In this document: positions 15,491 through 24,555 of the stretch, piece by piece | Layout of the letters: every line of letters begins with the position of its first letter | Numbering within the stretch: position 1 is the stretch's first letter | Source: Anaerolineaceae bacterium | GTDB taxonomy: Bacteria > Chloroflexota > Anaerolineae > Aggregatilineales > Phototrophicaceae | Reading direction: 5' to 3' | DNA: 64,000 nucleotides | Assembly: GCA_020634115.1 (NCBI GenBank) | Contig: JACKCH010000019.1 | Location: 1 to 64,000 of the forward strand | Notes under the pieces: model-generated | Told to the model about the DNA's origin: nothing | The model's input: only the letters and a program-made list of their open reading frames with translations | The model's database searches: none | Translations under genes and position numbers: made by a program

Positions 15491-17161
15491 CTATATGCTC
15501 ACGTTTGGCCGGTACTCCCCGAAGACGCCGCGCAGCGTGTGGCAGATTTCCCCCAGTGTTACGTCATTTTCCACACATTCAATAAAGAGGGGCATCAGGT
15601 TCTCACCGCCTCGTGCCGCCGTGTCTAGGTGAGCGCGGAGTTCGGCTACGCGCCCGTTGTCGCGTCCCGCCCGCAGCGCCGCCAGTTTTTCCCGTTGCGC
15701 CGCCTCAATCGCCGGGTCTACCCGCAGCAGGTCGGGCTGCGCTTCGTCCTCCACCGTGAACTGGTTCATGCCGACGATAATCTGTTCGCTGCGCTCCACT
15801 GCCTGCTGGTAGGCATAGGCCGCGTCCTGAATCTCCTGGTTGATGAAGCCGCCCTCAATCGCGGGTAGCGCCCCGCCCAAGTCGTCAATTTTGGCGATAT
15901 AGTCCTCTGCTCGTTTCACGATTTCGTCCGTCAGGCTCTCGATGAGGTAGCTCCCCGCCAGCGGGTCTACGCTGTCCGCCGCGCCGGTTTCGTAGGCGAT
16001 AATCTGCTGTGTCCGCAGCGCGACCTGCACGGCTTTCTGTGTGGGCAGCGCCAGCGCCTCGTCCATGCTATTGGTGTGGAGTGACTGCGTGCCGCCCATC
16101 ACCGCCGCCAGGGCTTGCAGCGCCACGCGCACGATGTTGTTCTCCGGCTGCTGCGCCGTGAGCGTGCTGCCGCCAGTCTGCGTGTGGAATTTCAACTGCC
16201 AACTGCGTGGATTCTGTGCCTGGAACCGTTCGCGCATGATGTGTGCCCACAGTTTGCGGGCAGCACGGAACTTGGCGATTTCTTCGAGGAACTGGTTGTG
16301 GGCATTAAAGAAGAATGATAGCTGCGGCGCGAAGTCATCTACATCCAGCCCGGCATCCACCGCCGCCTGCACGTAAGCGATGCCGTTCGCCAGGGTGAAC
16401 GCGACTTCCTGCACGGCGGTGCAGCCCGCCTCGCGGATGTGGTAGCCGCTGATGCTGATCGTGTTCCAGTGTGGCACGTTGGTTTTGCAGTAGCCGAACA
16501 GGTCGGTAATCAGCCGCATCGAGGGAGCCGGTGGGAAGATGTATGTCCCCCGCGCCACGTATTCTTTGAGGATGTCGTTCTGCACCGTGCCACGCAGCTT
16601 ATTTTCCGCCACGCCCTGGCGTTTCGCTACCGCGATATACATCGCCAGCAGGATAGAAGCGGGGGCGTTAATCGTCATACTGGTCGAGACTTTATCCAGC
16701 GGAATCGAGTCGAACAGCTTCGCCATGTCGTGAATACTGCTGATGCTCACACCGACTTTGCCCACTTCGCCCTCCGCCAGCGGGTCGTCCGCGTCATAGC
16801 CGATTTGCGTGGGCAGGTCGAAGGCCACCGACAAGCCGGTTTGTCCCTGTTCCAGCAGGTAGCGGTAGCGGGCGTTGGATTCCTCCGCTGTGGCGTACCC
16901 GGCATACTGTCGCATCGTCCAGAAGCGTCCCCGGTACATGGTGGGCTGGACGCCGCGTGTGTACGGATACTCGCCAGGGAAACCGGATTCGGCCAGATAA
17001 TCCCCCGGCGCGTCATCGGGTGTATATAGGCGCTTGACCGGGATGTCGGATGACGTTGTGAATGTTTCTTTCCGTTCTGGGAATTTATTCAAACCAGGAT
17101 TGACAAGCTGATCTTCCCATGTGTGCTGCGCATCGTGGAGAGTCATCTTTTCTTCAGCCAT
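15491..17161 (-). CDS. Methylmalonyl-CoA mutase large (catalytic) subunit
   Basis: A 556-residue split-type catalytic subunit. It has the full set of methylmalonyl-CoA mutase landmarks: GEYPYTRGVQPTMYRGR with the substrate-contacting tyrosine (Y76), WTMRQYAGY, STSMTINAPAS, PSMRLITD with the second substrate-binding arginine, ISGYHIREAG and SLHTNSMDEAL. It interconverts (R)-methylmalonyl-CoA and succinyl-CoA using adenosylcobalamin bound on a separate small subunit that is not in this window. AAGGA lies nine bases before the ATG. It heads the minus-strand run that continues through the TIR locus into the acyl-CoA carboxylase genes, and the epimerase is at 22227-22637. Confidence 0.93.
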   Translation of the reverse strand: MAEEKMTLHDAQHTWEDQLVNPGLNKFPERKETFTTSSDIPVKRLYTPDDAPGDYLAESGFPGEYPYTRGVQPTMYRGRFWTMRQYAGYATAEESNARYRYLLEQGQTGLSVAFDLPTQIGYDADDPLAEGEVGKVGVSISSIHDMAKLFDSIPLDKVSTSMTINAPASILLAMYIAVAKRQGVAENKLRGTVQNDILKEYVARGTYIFPPAPSMRLITDLFGYCKTNVPHWNTISISGYHIREAGCTAVQEVAFTLANGIAYVQAAVDAGLDVDDFAPQLSFFFNAHNQFLEEIAKFRAARKLWAHIMRERFQAQNPRSWQLKFHTQTGGSTLTAQQPENNIVRVALQALAAVMGGTQSLHTNSMDEALALPTQKAVQVALRTQQIIAYETGAADSVDPLAGSYLIESLTDEIVKRAEDYIAKIDDLGGALPAIEGGFINQEIQDAAYAYQQAVERSEQIIVGMNQFTVEDEAQPDLLRVDPAIEAAQREKLAALRAGRDNGRVAELRAHLDTAARGGENLMPLFIECVENDVTLGEICHTLRGVFGEYRPNVSI

Positions 17162-17233
17162 GACCGAGATTCCTTACTTTCTGATTGGTGAATGGCCTGA
17201 TTGTAACCTATCTACCAGCCGGTGAAAACACGA

Positions 17234-17854
17234 TTACCCGGCCAGGAGTTTGACGGCCAGCAGCAGCCAGATCACGCCGAAAAATCGATTCATGCTCACC
17301 TCGGCCCGGCGGTAAAAGGCGCGTACCCGGCTATAGGAGAACAGCATCGCCACGGTGCTGTACCAGGTGAACGTAATCGTGAGCAGCAGCAGTCCGGCGA
17401 ATGTTTTATCAGCCAGTGTAGAGGACAGGGGGATAAACGAAGTGAAGATAGAGAGAAAATACAGCGCCGAAGCCGGGTTCGCAATCGCGGTCATGAACCC
17501 ACTGCGATACGCGCCGTTGGGGTTGAATGCCGGAGCAGACTCGTCAGGGACGGTCATCCCGGTCAGGCGGGGCTGGCGTCTGAGCAGTCCCCAGCCCATA
17601 TAGGTGAAATACAGCGCCCCAACCACACGGATACTGTTATAGATCAGCGGGGATTGGGAGATCACCGCCGTAAAACCAATAATACCGGCAGTGACGTATA
17701 AACTACTCCCGGTTGCCACGCCGACCACCGTCAGCAGTCCACTGCGTCGGGAATAGGTCAGTGCGTTCTGCGTCACCCGCAGAAAATTCGCGCCGGGAGT
17801 CATCACCGCACCAACGTGTATGGAGGCCAGCGCCAGGAAAAGTGCCGAATCCAT
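17234..17854 (-). CDS. LysE/RhtB family amino-acid exporter
   Basis: A 206-residue membrane protein with about six hydrophobic segments. The N-terminal signature HVGAVMTPGANFLRVTQNAL matches the PGPN-type motif of LysE/RhtB translocators, followed by GLLTVVGVATGSSLYV. The family exports amino acids or related metabolites. The length is normal. It is a separate gene, about 70 bases upstream of the mutase start on the same strand. Substrate cannot be told. Confidence 0.85.
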   Translation of the reverse strand: MDSALFLALASIHVGAVMTPGANFLRVTQNALTYSRRSGLLTVVGVATGSSLYVTAGIIGFTAVISQSPLIYNSIRVVGALYFTYMGWGLLRRQPRLTGMTVPDESAPAFNPNGAYRSGFMTAIANPASALYFLSIFTSFIPLSSTLADKTFAGLLLLTITFTWYSTVAMLFSYSRVRAFYRRAEVSMNRFFGVIWLLLAVKLLAG

Positions 17855-17968
17855 GATGGTATCTACCTTATGGGTTAATATAATGAGTCATAAGTTCCCC
17901 CATTGTAAGGCCGGAAACGAGGGCATAGCAATGACCACGCACCAATCCTTTACTTACGGGGCAGTTGC

Positions 17969-17997
17969 TTGTGAACGGACGCGCCAGTGCTTATAAT
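17969..17997 (+). promoter_or_regulatory. Predicted sigma70-type promoter
   Basis: TTGTGA (17969-17974) and TATAAT (17992-17997) are 17 bases apart. Transcription would start near 18004. The -10 box falls inside a possible GTG-started extension of the next gene, which supports the downstream ATG at 18032 as the real start. Confidence 0.6.
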
Positions 17998-18031
17998 TTC
18001 TCCCTGGATAAGCAATGCAAAGGGGAAAGTG

Positions 18032-18616
18032 ATGGTTATTACCGGCACATTGAGCGCACTGCTGGCGCTTATCATCGGATTGGTAAGCTGCTTCTTCGGG
18101 TTTCGCCTGTTTCGGGTCATTCTGGTATTGGCGGGTTTTCTGGGTGGCTTCTGGCTGGGCGTGGCGCTCATCGGCAACGGCCAACAGACGGTTGCGATTA
18201 TTGTGGGCCTCGTGGGAGGCATCATCGGCGCGATTATCTTCTATTTCCTGTACTTTATTGGCATCGCCTTGTCCGGGGCTGTCCTGGGGGCTTTTGTGGT
18301 GGCGTCAGTGCTGTCTGCCTTGAATATCAGTGTGAATGGCCTGGGCATTATCGTCATCATTGTGGGCGCTGTCCTGGGGGCGATTGTCGCGCTGGCGATC
18401 AATAAGCTGATGATTATTATCAGCACAGCATTGAGCGGTGCTGGTGGAGTTATTTACGGAATTGGATATTTCGTTCCCGGCGTATTTCTGACGGTTGGCT
18501 ATGACAACGTTGCGCCCACACTTCTCGGCGGACTCGCGTGGTTGGTGCTGGCCGTGGTTGGCGTGCTGTATCAGTACCGGACAAATCGAGACCGGTTGAC
18601 TGCCGATAAGAGGTAG
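18032..18616 (+). CDS. TMEM198-like (DUF4203-type) multi-pass membrane protein
   Basis: A 194-residue, very hydrophobic protein with about seven membrane segments separated by short glycine-rich turns (GFLGGFWLG, GLVGGIIGAII, GAVLGAF, GAVLGAIVA). The repeated small-residue pattern and size are those of the TMEM198/DUF4203 family, whose bacterial function is unknown. The ATG at 18032 has AGGGG six bases upstream. It ends about 20 bases from the convergent CYTH gene. Confidence 0.65.
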   Translation: MVITGTLSALLALIIGLVSCFFGFRLFRVILVLAGFLGGFWLGVALIGNGQQTVAIIVGLVGGIIGAIIFYFLYFIGIALSGAVLGAFVVASVLSALNISVNGLGIIVIIVGAVLGAIVALAINKLMIIISTALSGAGGVIYGIGYFVPGVFLTVGYDNVAPTLLGGLAWLVLAVVGVLYQYRTNRDRLTADKR

Positions 18617-18637
18617 TTCCGGGGCGATTATGCTGCA

Positions 18638-19234
18638 TTACACGGATACGAAGACGCTTTCCGGCACGTGGATTCCTTTGAAGTTGGCAAACGTCAGATC
18701 GGTGAAATCTAACCCCAACCGCCGCTTAACCTGCTCGAACAGCCCGGCGTAACTGGCATTCATACGGGGTTGGTCACTCAGCGCCAATTGCTGAATCAGA
18801 TGTTCGATCTGCTCGTGCGGCGCTTCAATCTCCACGAAGTTACCGTAGGGGAGTTCATCCAGCACGATTTCCGCCTCGTCCAGTTCATACGTGGTGCGGT
18901 ATTTTTCGTAGATCATGTAAGGGTGATAGCCGAGTTTGCCAAGAATAGTTTGCATGGTGTCAAAGTCGCTCACTTCGACCTCCGCTTCAAACCGGCTGAT
19001 AATTCCCTCACGGACGCTGCCGCTGTCTTTGTACGTCAATCGGGCGCGGGAATCCTGGCGCAGCCGCACAACGATTCCACTGGAAACCAGCGTGTTCTCC
19101 GTATTTTCGTAGCGTACATTATGTTCGTATACACGCGGGGCGGTCAGCCGTGCGCCGAGTCGATCTAACCGGATTTGCACCAGTTCCAGGTGCGGCACAT
19201 ACATCTTGATTTCGGTTTCGGTATAGTTGCCCAT
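18638..19234 (-). CDS. CYTH domain protein (class IV adenylate cyclase/triphosphatase family)
   Basis: A 198-residue protein beginning with the diagnostic ExExK motif (TETEIKM, residues 5-11). It then shows alternating charged strands typical of the CYTH tunnel: VRLRQDSRARLTYK, RFEAEVEV, YEKYRTTYEL, EIVLDELPYGNFVEIE. CYTH proteins bind long phosphates; members include CyaB cyclases, thiamine triphosphatases and tripolyphosphatases, and sequence alone does not separate these. It starts one base after the stop of the gene at 19236-19706, so the two form an operon. Confidence 0.88.
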   Translation of the reverse strand: MGNYTETEIKMYVPHLELVQIRLDRLGARLTAPRVYEHNVRYENTENTLVSSGIVVRLRQDSRARLTYKDSGSVREGIISRFEAEVEVSDFDTMQTILGKLGYHPYMIYEKYRTTYELDEAEIVLDELPYGNFVEIEAPHEQIEHLIQQLALSDQPRMNASYAGLFEQVKRRLGLDFTDLTFANFKGIHVPESVFVSV

Positions 19235-19235
19235 G

Positions 19236-19706
19236 TTATCTCCACACTTCTTTCACCGCTTCTGGCAGATGTTCCTGCACCGCTGCGACCAACTCAGCGT
19301 GAATACCCTGTGCCAGTTTAGGGGCGAGGATGATGCTTTTGGCAAACCCGCCCGCCGCCCGTTCCAGCATCCACAGGTCTACCCCATACGCCGGGATATT
19401 CGGTTGGTCAGCGGTGTGATCGAAGCGCAGTTTGAGCAGCGCCCCGGCGAAAGCGTCAAAACGCACTTGCTCAATATCCAGCGTCAGCGGTTTGTGGTTA
19501 AACAATTCCTGATAAGCGATTTCCAAACGGGGTAGGTCGGTCACATAGCGCGATAAAGTCGCTACCGAATCAAATGAACGGTTATCGTGATACCGAATCG
19601 TCAGGCGATACACCGCCCGCATTCCGGGCTGGCGGGCGATGTCTTCGGCCTGTTTGAGTCCTAATTCGTCTGCGATAACTCGCAGCAAGTATGCCTGATA
19701 ATCCAT
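19236..19706 (-). CDS. Hypothetical protein preceding the CYTH gene
   Basis: A 156-residue soluble protein starting at ATG 19706 (MDYQAYLLRVIADELGL). An in-frame extension back to 19892 overlaps the oxidoreductase gene and is probably not used. No family is recognised. It is acidic, mixed helix and strand, with no signal peptide or membrane segment. It ends one base before the CYTH start and lies 67 bases after the oxidoreductase gene on the same strand. Confidence 0.6.
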   Translation of the reverse strand: MDYQAYLLRVIADELGLKQAEDIARQPGMRAVYRLTIRYHDNRSFDSVATLSRYVTDLPRLEIAYQELFNHKPLTLDIEQVRFDAFAGALLKLRFDHTADQPNIPAYGVDLWMLERAAGGFAKSIILAPKLAQGIHAELVAAVQEHLPEAVKEVWR

Positions 19707-19773
19707 AGTGGAGTCATTGAATACATTAAACGCACAGCGGTAAAACCTCCTATGCCTTGATGATTCGCTTTGG

Positions 19774-20808
19774 CTACCCGATTTCCAGCACAACTTTGCC
19801 GAATACGTCGAAGTTTTCCAGGGTTTCCTGGGCTTTCGCTGCGTCTTCCAGCGGGAAGACCGCGCCGATAACGGGCTTGAGTCTGCCGTCAAAGACCAGG
19901 TTCATCACTTTGACGTAATCCTGATGCGGCCCCATCGTGCTGCCAATGATGCTCATGTGGCGGAAAAACACCTGCCGCAGATCAATTTCGACCATTGGCC
20001 CGCTGGTGTTGCCCACGACCAGCAGCCGCCCGCCGATTTTGGTGGAGCGAATGCTGTCGTTGAATGTGGCCGCGCCGACGTTATCTACCACGACATCGAA
20101 ACCCTGTTTGTCGCTCAGTTTGTACAGGGCTTTTGCCCATTCTGGTGTTTCCGCCCGGTTGACGGCGACATCCGCGCCGAGTTCACGGGCTTTCTCGCAT
20201 TTTTCGGCGCTGCTGCCCACCACAAAGACTTTCGCCCCGGCCAATTTAGCGATCTGGATACTGGCGCTGTTGACGCCCCCGCCCGCCCCCACGATCAGCA
20301 CGGTTTCCCCCGCCCGCAGCCCGCCGCGTGTCATCAGCGAGTGCCAGGCGGTCACATACACCAGCCCGGCTGCCGCCGCTTCCTGAAACGTGACATCATC
20401 TGGCATTTTCATCAGGTTGCGTACCGGCAGCACCACGTACTCCGCCGCCACGCCAGGACGGTGTTCCCCCAGAATGGCGATGCGTGACTGGTTTTCGAGG
20501 CCGGTCATCAGGGCAGGGCTGTCGGGCGGCACAATCGTCGGGTCAATGCTCACTCTGTCGCCGGGCTGAAACTGGGTCACGCCCGCGCCGACGGCATCCA
20601 CCACGCCCGCACCGTCGGCGCACATCACATGCGGCAAATCCAGGTGCAGCCCCGGCCATCCAGCCCGCACCCACAGATCGAGCCGGTTGAGCGCCGCCGC
20701 ACGGATTTTCAATCGGACTTCACCCGGCCCCGGTTCGGGTACTGGTAAATCATGGGCAACACTGACGACTTCCACCCCGCCATGCCCGGTAATCACTGCT
20801 GCTTTCAT
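19774..20808 (-). CDS. Zinc-type alcohol dehydrogenase-like / quinone oxidoreductase (MDR superfamily)
   Basis: A 344-residue medium-chain dehydrogenase/reductase. The N-terminal GroES-like domain has the GEVRLKIRAAALNRLDLWVR signature and GDRVSIDP. The NAD(P)-binding Rossmann domain carries VLIVGAGGGVNSASIQIAK near residue 172. Structural zinc cysteines are missing, so it is closer to quinone oxidoreductase or crotonyl-CoA reductase-like members than to classical zinc alcohol dehydrogenases. Forty bases downstream of an acyl-CoA dehydrogenase gene, it may handle an acyl- or enoyl-derived substrate. Confidence 0.85.
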   Translation of the reverse strand: MKAAVITGHGGVEVVSVAHDLPVPEPGPGEVRLKIRAAALNRLDLWVRAGWPGLHLDLPHVMCADGAGVVDAVGAGVTQFQPGDRVSIDPTIVPPDSPALMTGLENQSRIAILGEHRPGVAAEYVVLPVRNLMKMPDDVTFQEAAAAGLVYVTAWHSLMTRGGLRAGETVLIVGAGGGVNSASIQIAKLAGAKVFVVGSSAEKCEKARELGADVAVNRAETPEWAKALYKLSDKQGFDVVVDNVGAATFNDSIRSTKIGGRLLVVGNTSGPMVEIDLRQVFFRHMSIIGSTMGPHQDYVKVMNLVFDGRLKPVIGAVFPLEDAAKAQETLENFDVFGKVVLEIG

Positions 20809-20848
20809 GGGAAATAATCCTTTGTTCGTAAGTTAGTATATAGGGCAA

Positions 20849-22039
20849 TCAGCGCAACCCTAACTCGTTGCGGGCAATCACCAGGCGCTGCACTTCGCTT
20901 GTCCCTTCGTAAATCCGGGTAATACGGGCGTCACGATAGTATCGCTCCACTGGTAGTTCCTTGCTGTAGCCTATCCCGCCATGAATCTGGACGGCCTCAT
21001 CGGTGACGAACGCCGCTGTTTCGCTGGCGAACAGCTTCGCCATGCTCGCTTCCAGCGTGTAGCGCCCGCCATTGTGTTTGCTGCGTTCTTTGGCGAGGGC
21101 TGCGTTATAGATTAGCAGGCGGCTGGCTTCAATCCGGGTTTTCATATCCGCGATTTTTTGCTGGATCATCTGAAGCTGGCCGATGGGCCCACCGAAGGCC
21201 TCACGCTCACGGGCATACTGCACTGCCGCCTCGTACGCGGCTTCCGCGACGCCGAGCGCCTGCGACGCGATGCCAATCCGCCCGGCGTCGAGGACGGTCA
21301 TAGCGATTTTGAAGCCTTTGCCCACTTCGCCCAGGACGTTTTCAACCGGGCATTCGTAATTATCGAACACGATTTCGCTGGTAGCACTGGCGCGAATCCC
21401 CAGTTTCGGCTCTTTCTTGCCCCGGATAAAGCCCGGTTTGGTGGTGTCAATCATAAAGGCGGTGATGCCGTTATGCTTCTTATCCGGGTCGGTCATAATA
21501 AAAGCCACAATGAAATCCGCTACCGGGCCGCTAGTGACCCAGCTTTTACGCCCGTTGATGACGTAGTGCGTCCCGGCGTCATTCAATACCGCCCGGCTCG
21601 CCATAGTTCCAGCATCACTGCCCGACATTGGTTCGGTCAGACTGTACGCGCCGATTTTATCGCCCCCGGCTACCGGGACGAGAAACTGCTGTTTCTGCGC
21701 CTCTGTGCCAAACCGCATCAGCCCATGACAGTACAGCGAGTTGTTCACGCTGACAATCGTGCTGTGGCTGGCGTCGGCTTTGGCGACTTCGATCATCGTC
21801 AGCACGTAAGCCAGGGTATCCATGCCGGCACCGCCGTATTCTTCCGGCACTTCAATGCCCATCAAGCCCATCGCGCCCATCTTCTTAATCGTATCCAACG
21901 GGAATTCGCCGCTTTCATCGTGTTCGGCGGCGATGGGGGCAATCTCTTTTTGGGCAAAATTTCGCACCGCTTGTTGCAACGCCTCGTGTTCTGCGGTCAT
22001 GTGCAGCAGCAGGGTGGTGTCTTCTGAAGGTGTAGTCAT
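20849..22039 (-). CDS. Acyl-CoA dehydrogenase
   Basis: A 396-residue flavoprotein of the short/medium-chain acyl-CoA dehydrogenase type. Landmarks are YSLTEPMSGSDAGTMASRA (FAD and substrate contacts), WVTSGPVADFIV, GGIGYSKELPVERYYRDA and RITRIYEGTSEVQRLVIAR, which places the catalytic glutamate in YEG. It introduces a trans double bond into acyl-CoA and passes electrons to ETF. ATG at 22039 is chosen over the TTG at 22048 because GGAGG lies nine bases before it. A minus-strand TATAAT occurs at 22108-22103. Its likely role is in branched-chain amino acid or short-chain fatty acid oxidation feeding propionyl-CoA. Confidence 0.93.
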   Translation of the reverse strand: MTTPSEDTTLLLHMTAEHEALQQAVRNFAQKEIAPIAAEHDESGEFPLDTIKKMGAMGLMGIEVPEEYGGAGMDTLAYVLTMIEVAKADASHSTIVSVNNSLYCHGLMRFGTEAQKQQFLVPVAGGDKIGAYSLTEPMSGSDAGTMASRAVLNDAGTHYVINGRKSWVTSGPVADFIVAFIMTDPDKKHNGITAFMIDTTKPGFIRGKKEPKLGIRASATSEIVFDNYECPVENVLGEVGKGFKIAMTVLDAGRIGIASQALGVAEAAYEAAVQYAREREAFGGPIGQLQMIQQKIADMKTRIEASRLLIYNAALAKERSKHNGGRYTLEASMAKLFASETAAFVTDEAVQIHGGIGYSKELPVERYYRDARITRIYEGTSEVQRLVIARNELGLR

Positions 22040-22226
22040 AGGGAGCAACCTCCTATAGCGTGAATTTTAGGATGAATAGCAGTTCTCAAAGAATTTTCCC
22101 GCATTATAACATTAATCCGTTACAGTCCGAGAATTTGGTTCTGTTCATTCGGGACGTGTATGTTCAGTATAATAGGTGTTCATTGATGTTGGCGTGCAGA
22201 CTGTTTGCAGTGTACAAGGAGCAACT

Positions 22227-22637
22227 ATGAGCAAAATCAAGATCGATCATCTGGCTGTGGTGGTGGATGATCTGGATGCAGCGCTGGTTTTCTGGCGGGA
22301 TGCCCTGGGTTTGGAAATGGGCGGCAGGCAGGAAGTCGCGGATGAAGCGGTAGAGATTGCCTTTCTGGATGCCGGGAGCGCCCATGTGGAACTGGTCAGG
22401 CCGACGACGGCGGACAGCGGTATTGCTAAGTACCTCGCCAAACGCGGGCCGGGTATGCACCACATTTGCCTGGCGGTGGGGGATATTGAGGCGGTGATGA
22501 CGACACTGGCGGCGGCGGGGATTGAACTCATCAACGAGACGCCCCGCACCCGTGACAACGGCACGCGCTATGCCTTCGTCCACCCCAAAAGTACCGGCGG
22601 TGTGCTGGTCGAGCTATATGAAGCGGCAGCGGGGTAG
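22227..22637 (+). CDS. mce: Methylmalonyl-CoA epimerase
   Basis: A 136-residue glyoxalase/VOC-fold protein. KIDHLAVVVDDLDAALVFW opens the first module with the metal-binding histidine, GPGMHHICLAV gives the second, and LVELYE ends with the metal-binding glutamate. This order and length match methylmalonyl-CoA epimerase, which converts the (S) product of propionyl-CoA carboxylase to the (R) form used by the mutase. AAGGAG lies five bases before the ATG. The SH3 protein gene follows six bases later. Confidence 0.88.
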   Translation: MSKIKIDHLAVVVDDLDAALVFWRDALGLEMGGRQEVADEAVEIAFLDAGSAHVELVRPTTADSGIAKYLAKRGPGMHHICLAVGDIEAVMTTLAAAGIELINETPRTRDNGTRYAFVHPKSTGGVLVELYEAAAG

Positions 22638-22642
22638 GGCGG

Positions 22643-23971
22643 ATGCGAAAAACAGGATTGATCTTACTGGGTGTGTTGTTGATTGCAGTGATGCCTGTTT
22701 TGGGACAGGAACAATGCGCCCTGTTATTCCAGAGTGCGGTGGATATGACGCAGCAAGGGTGCGCGGAAACCGGACGTAATCAGGTGTGCTACGGATACGC
22801 CCCAGCCACACCTGATCCGCGCCCGAATGTTCGTCTGGTATGGGCGGAACCGGGAGATATAGTGGATGCGTCAGCGCTGTCCGGTTTTTCAACCGAGGCG
22901 TTTGACCCGGAATCCGAAGCATGGGGAATCGCGCTGGCGAAGGTTCGCGCCAACTTGCCGGATGGCGTGGTGACGATGCTGACATTTGGCGATGTTCAGG
23001 TTGAGAACGCCAGTGAAGCACCATCGGACGCAGTGCGACTGGTCGCCACTGTGGAAGCTACGAATGGGGCGAATGTGCGGGCAGAGCCGAATGAGTCCGG
23101 CCCGCTTTCTGATATCCTCTCATTCGGTCAGTCAGTTGAGGTGCTGGGACGCACCGGCGATAACGCCTGGCTGTGGGTGGTTGTGCCAGGGACTACCGGG
23201 TGGGTATCCGCCGGACTGGTGCGGGCGGATTTCGACCTGAACGCCCTGCCCGTTGTGGACTCACAGAACCCCGGTTCACCGTATTTTTACGGGACGCTGC
23301 AAGCCTTTAACTTTGAATCTTCCCCGCCGGGTGAACGCCCCTGCAACACCGCGCCGGACAATGGCATTCTCGTACAGACGCCCGACCTGGAACAGGAAGT
23401 GATGCTGGTGGCGAACACGCTGGAGCTGCATTTTGCCGGGACACTCTGGCTAGAAACACCCGCCCCGGTAGAAGTGACGGTCAGTGTGCTGGAAGGGCAT
23501 CTGTGGTACGGCGAGGAGCGGCTACAGACGATTAACGCCGGGGAACGCCTGCATTTTGCCTATGATGGTCGCCAGTTGACCGCAGCCGCGCAGCCGGAAG
23601 ATTACGCCTTCGTCCGCGCTCGTTACCTGCCGCTGCCGCTGCTGCCGCGTGAGTTTGCGCTGCCTTTCGCGCTGGGGGATGTCGTGTTTCCGTTTGAGCC
23701 GGGGTCTGGATTCCTGACCAGTATCCCGCTGGATGCGGCCTGTGTGGCGGCCTGGGCGGGGGATGTCAACCTGCGCGGCGGGCCGGGGACAGCTTATCCG
23801 CTGCGGCAGGGTGTCCCCGGTGGATACTATGCCTATCCAGATGCGCGAGCAATTAACGGGGGAGTTTGGTGGCGTCTGGCTGAGGGAATCTGGATAGCGG
23901 CAGATGTCACGGTGACTGCTGGTGACTGTGGTAACTTGCCGCTGGTAGATCCGCCGCCGCTGCCGAATTAA
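22643..23971 (+). CDS. Secreted protein with two SH3b domains and a FecR-like segment
   Basis: A 442-residue exported protein. Residues 1-21 form a signal peptide (basic MRK, hydrophobic core, cut after VLG). A first bacterial SH3 domain is at about 130-190 (GANVRAEPNESGP, WLWVVVPGTTGWVSAGLV). The middle (about 240-300) resembles a FecR-type sandwich (VTVSVLEGHLWYGEERLQTI). A second SH3 domain is at about 365-430 (DVNLRGGPGTAYPL). Cysteines are present throughout, as in extracytoplasmic proteins. Function is unknown; cell-wall or ligand binding is likely. It starts six bases after the epimerase, which looks like chance co-transcription. Confidence 0.75.
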   Translation: MRKTGLILLGVLLIAVMPVLGQEQCALLFQSAVDMTQQGCAETGRNQVCYGYAPATPDPRPNVRLVWAEPGDIVDASALSGFSTEAFDPESEAWGIALAKVRANLPDGVVTMLTFGDVQVENASEAPSDAVRLVATVEATNGANVRAEPNESGPLSDILSFGQSVEVLGRTGDNAWLWVVVPGTTGWVSAGLVRADFDLNALPVVDSQNPGSPYFYGTLQAFNFESSPPGERPCNTAPDNGILVQTPDLEQEVMLVANTLELHFAGTLWLETPAPVEVTVSVLEGHLWYGEERLQTINAGERLHFAYDGRQLTAAAQPEDYAFVRARYLPLPLLPREFALPFALGDVVFPFEPGSGFLTSIPLDAACVAAWAGDVNLRGGPGTAYPLRQGVPGGYYAYPDARAINGGVWWRLAEGIWIAADVTVTAGDCGNLPLVDPPPLPN

Positions 23972-23997
23972 GATGGGTTTTGTATGTTTTCAAAAGA

Positions 23998-24017
23998 GGG
24001 CGCATCGCCATGCGCCC
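23998..24017. repeat. Intergenic palindromic repeat, copy 1
   Basis: GGGCGCAT-cgcc-ATGCGCCC is an eight-base hairpin between convergent genes. Read on the minus strand with its flank it is GTAGGGGCGCATGGCGATGC and onward, closely similar to the element at 53105-53127. It may also act as a bidirectional terminator. Two copies in 64 kb suggest a dispersed repeat family. Confidence 0.6.
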
Positions 24018-24056
24018 CTACGAATCTCGTCTGATATGATGGCTGACAACTGACCC

Positions 24057-24527
24057 CTATATCTGGTTATAACGTCGCCCGCCAAACTCAGCGACCAGTT
24101 TATCGTCCAGGTCATCTGCGTAATCACTGACCAACTGAATGATGGTGTTGGCTTCAATGGCGTCCATACCTTGTAGGGGGCGCTCACTGAACACGTATAC
24201 TACGTCCTGGTACACGCCTAAGGTGGCGTTCGTCAGCCCCAGGTTGAGTTCAAGCAGGTGACGATAGAGGGGGAGCAACCCACTTGAAGGTAGGTGCATA
24301 ATGGGGGATAGCACCTGTAAATAGCCGACATTTTCTTGCTGCGCGACAAACACCTCAATCGTGGCTGAACCACGTTTGAACGTCCAGCCGTAGCCCTCGT
24401 CCGTTTGCATCCGCGCCGCCACCGGGTCAACCCCTACGGCCGGTAAAATCTGTTCTACCGTCCCGGCATAGCTTTCCAGAGACGGTTGAGCTTCATTACG
24501 GCTGTTGCGTCCTCGAAATCCTAACAT
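24057..24527 (-). CDS. YbjN/CesT-like domain protein
   Basis: A 156-residue protein with a mixed alpha/beta pattern ending PIMHLPSSGLLPLYRHLLEL, NLGLTNATLGVYQDVVYV, like the YbjN or type III chaperone-like fold that is common beside regulatory genes. The family call is by pattern only. The N-terminal 15 residues are basic. ATG at 24527 is preferred to the GTG at 24539. It lies 28 bases after the degenerate protease gene and is probably in its operon. Confidence 0.55.
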   Translation of the reverse strand: MLGFRGRNSRNEAQPSLESYAGTVEQILPAVGVDPVAARMQTDEGYGWTFKRGSATIEVFVAQQENVGYLQVLSPIMHLPSSGLLPLYRHLLELNLGLTNATLGVYQDVVYVFSERPLQGMDAIEANTIIQLVSDYADDLDDKLVAEFGGRRYNQI

Positions 24528-24555
24528 AGATCTCTTCACTCCAACTCAGTAGACA

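Noticed and set aside
17987..18031. GTG start adding 15 residues to the DUF4203-like protein
   Set aside because: The stretch overlaps the TATAAT box, while ATG 18032 has a good ribosome site and begins the first membrane helix.
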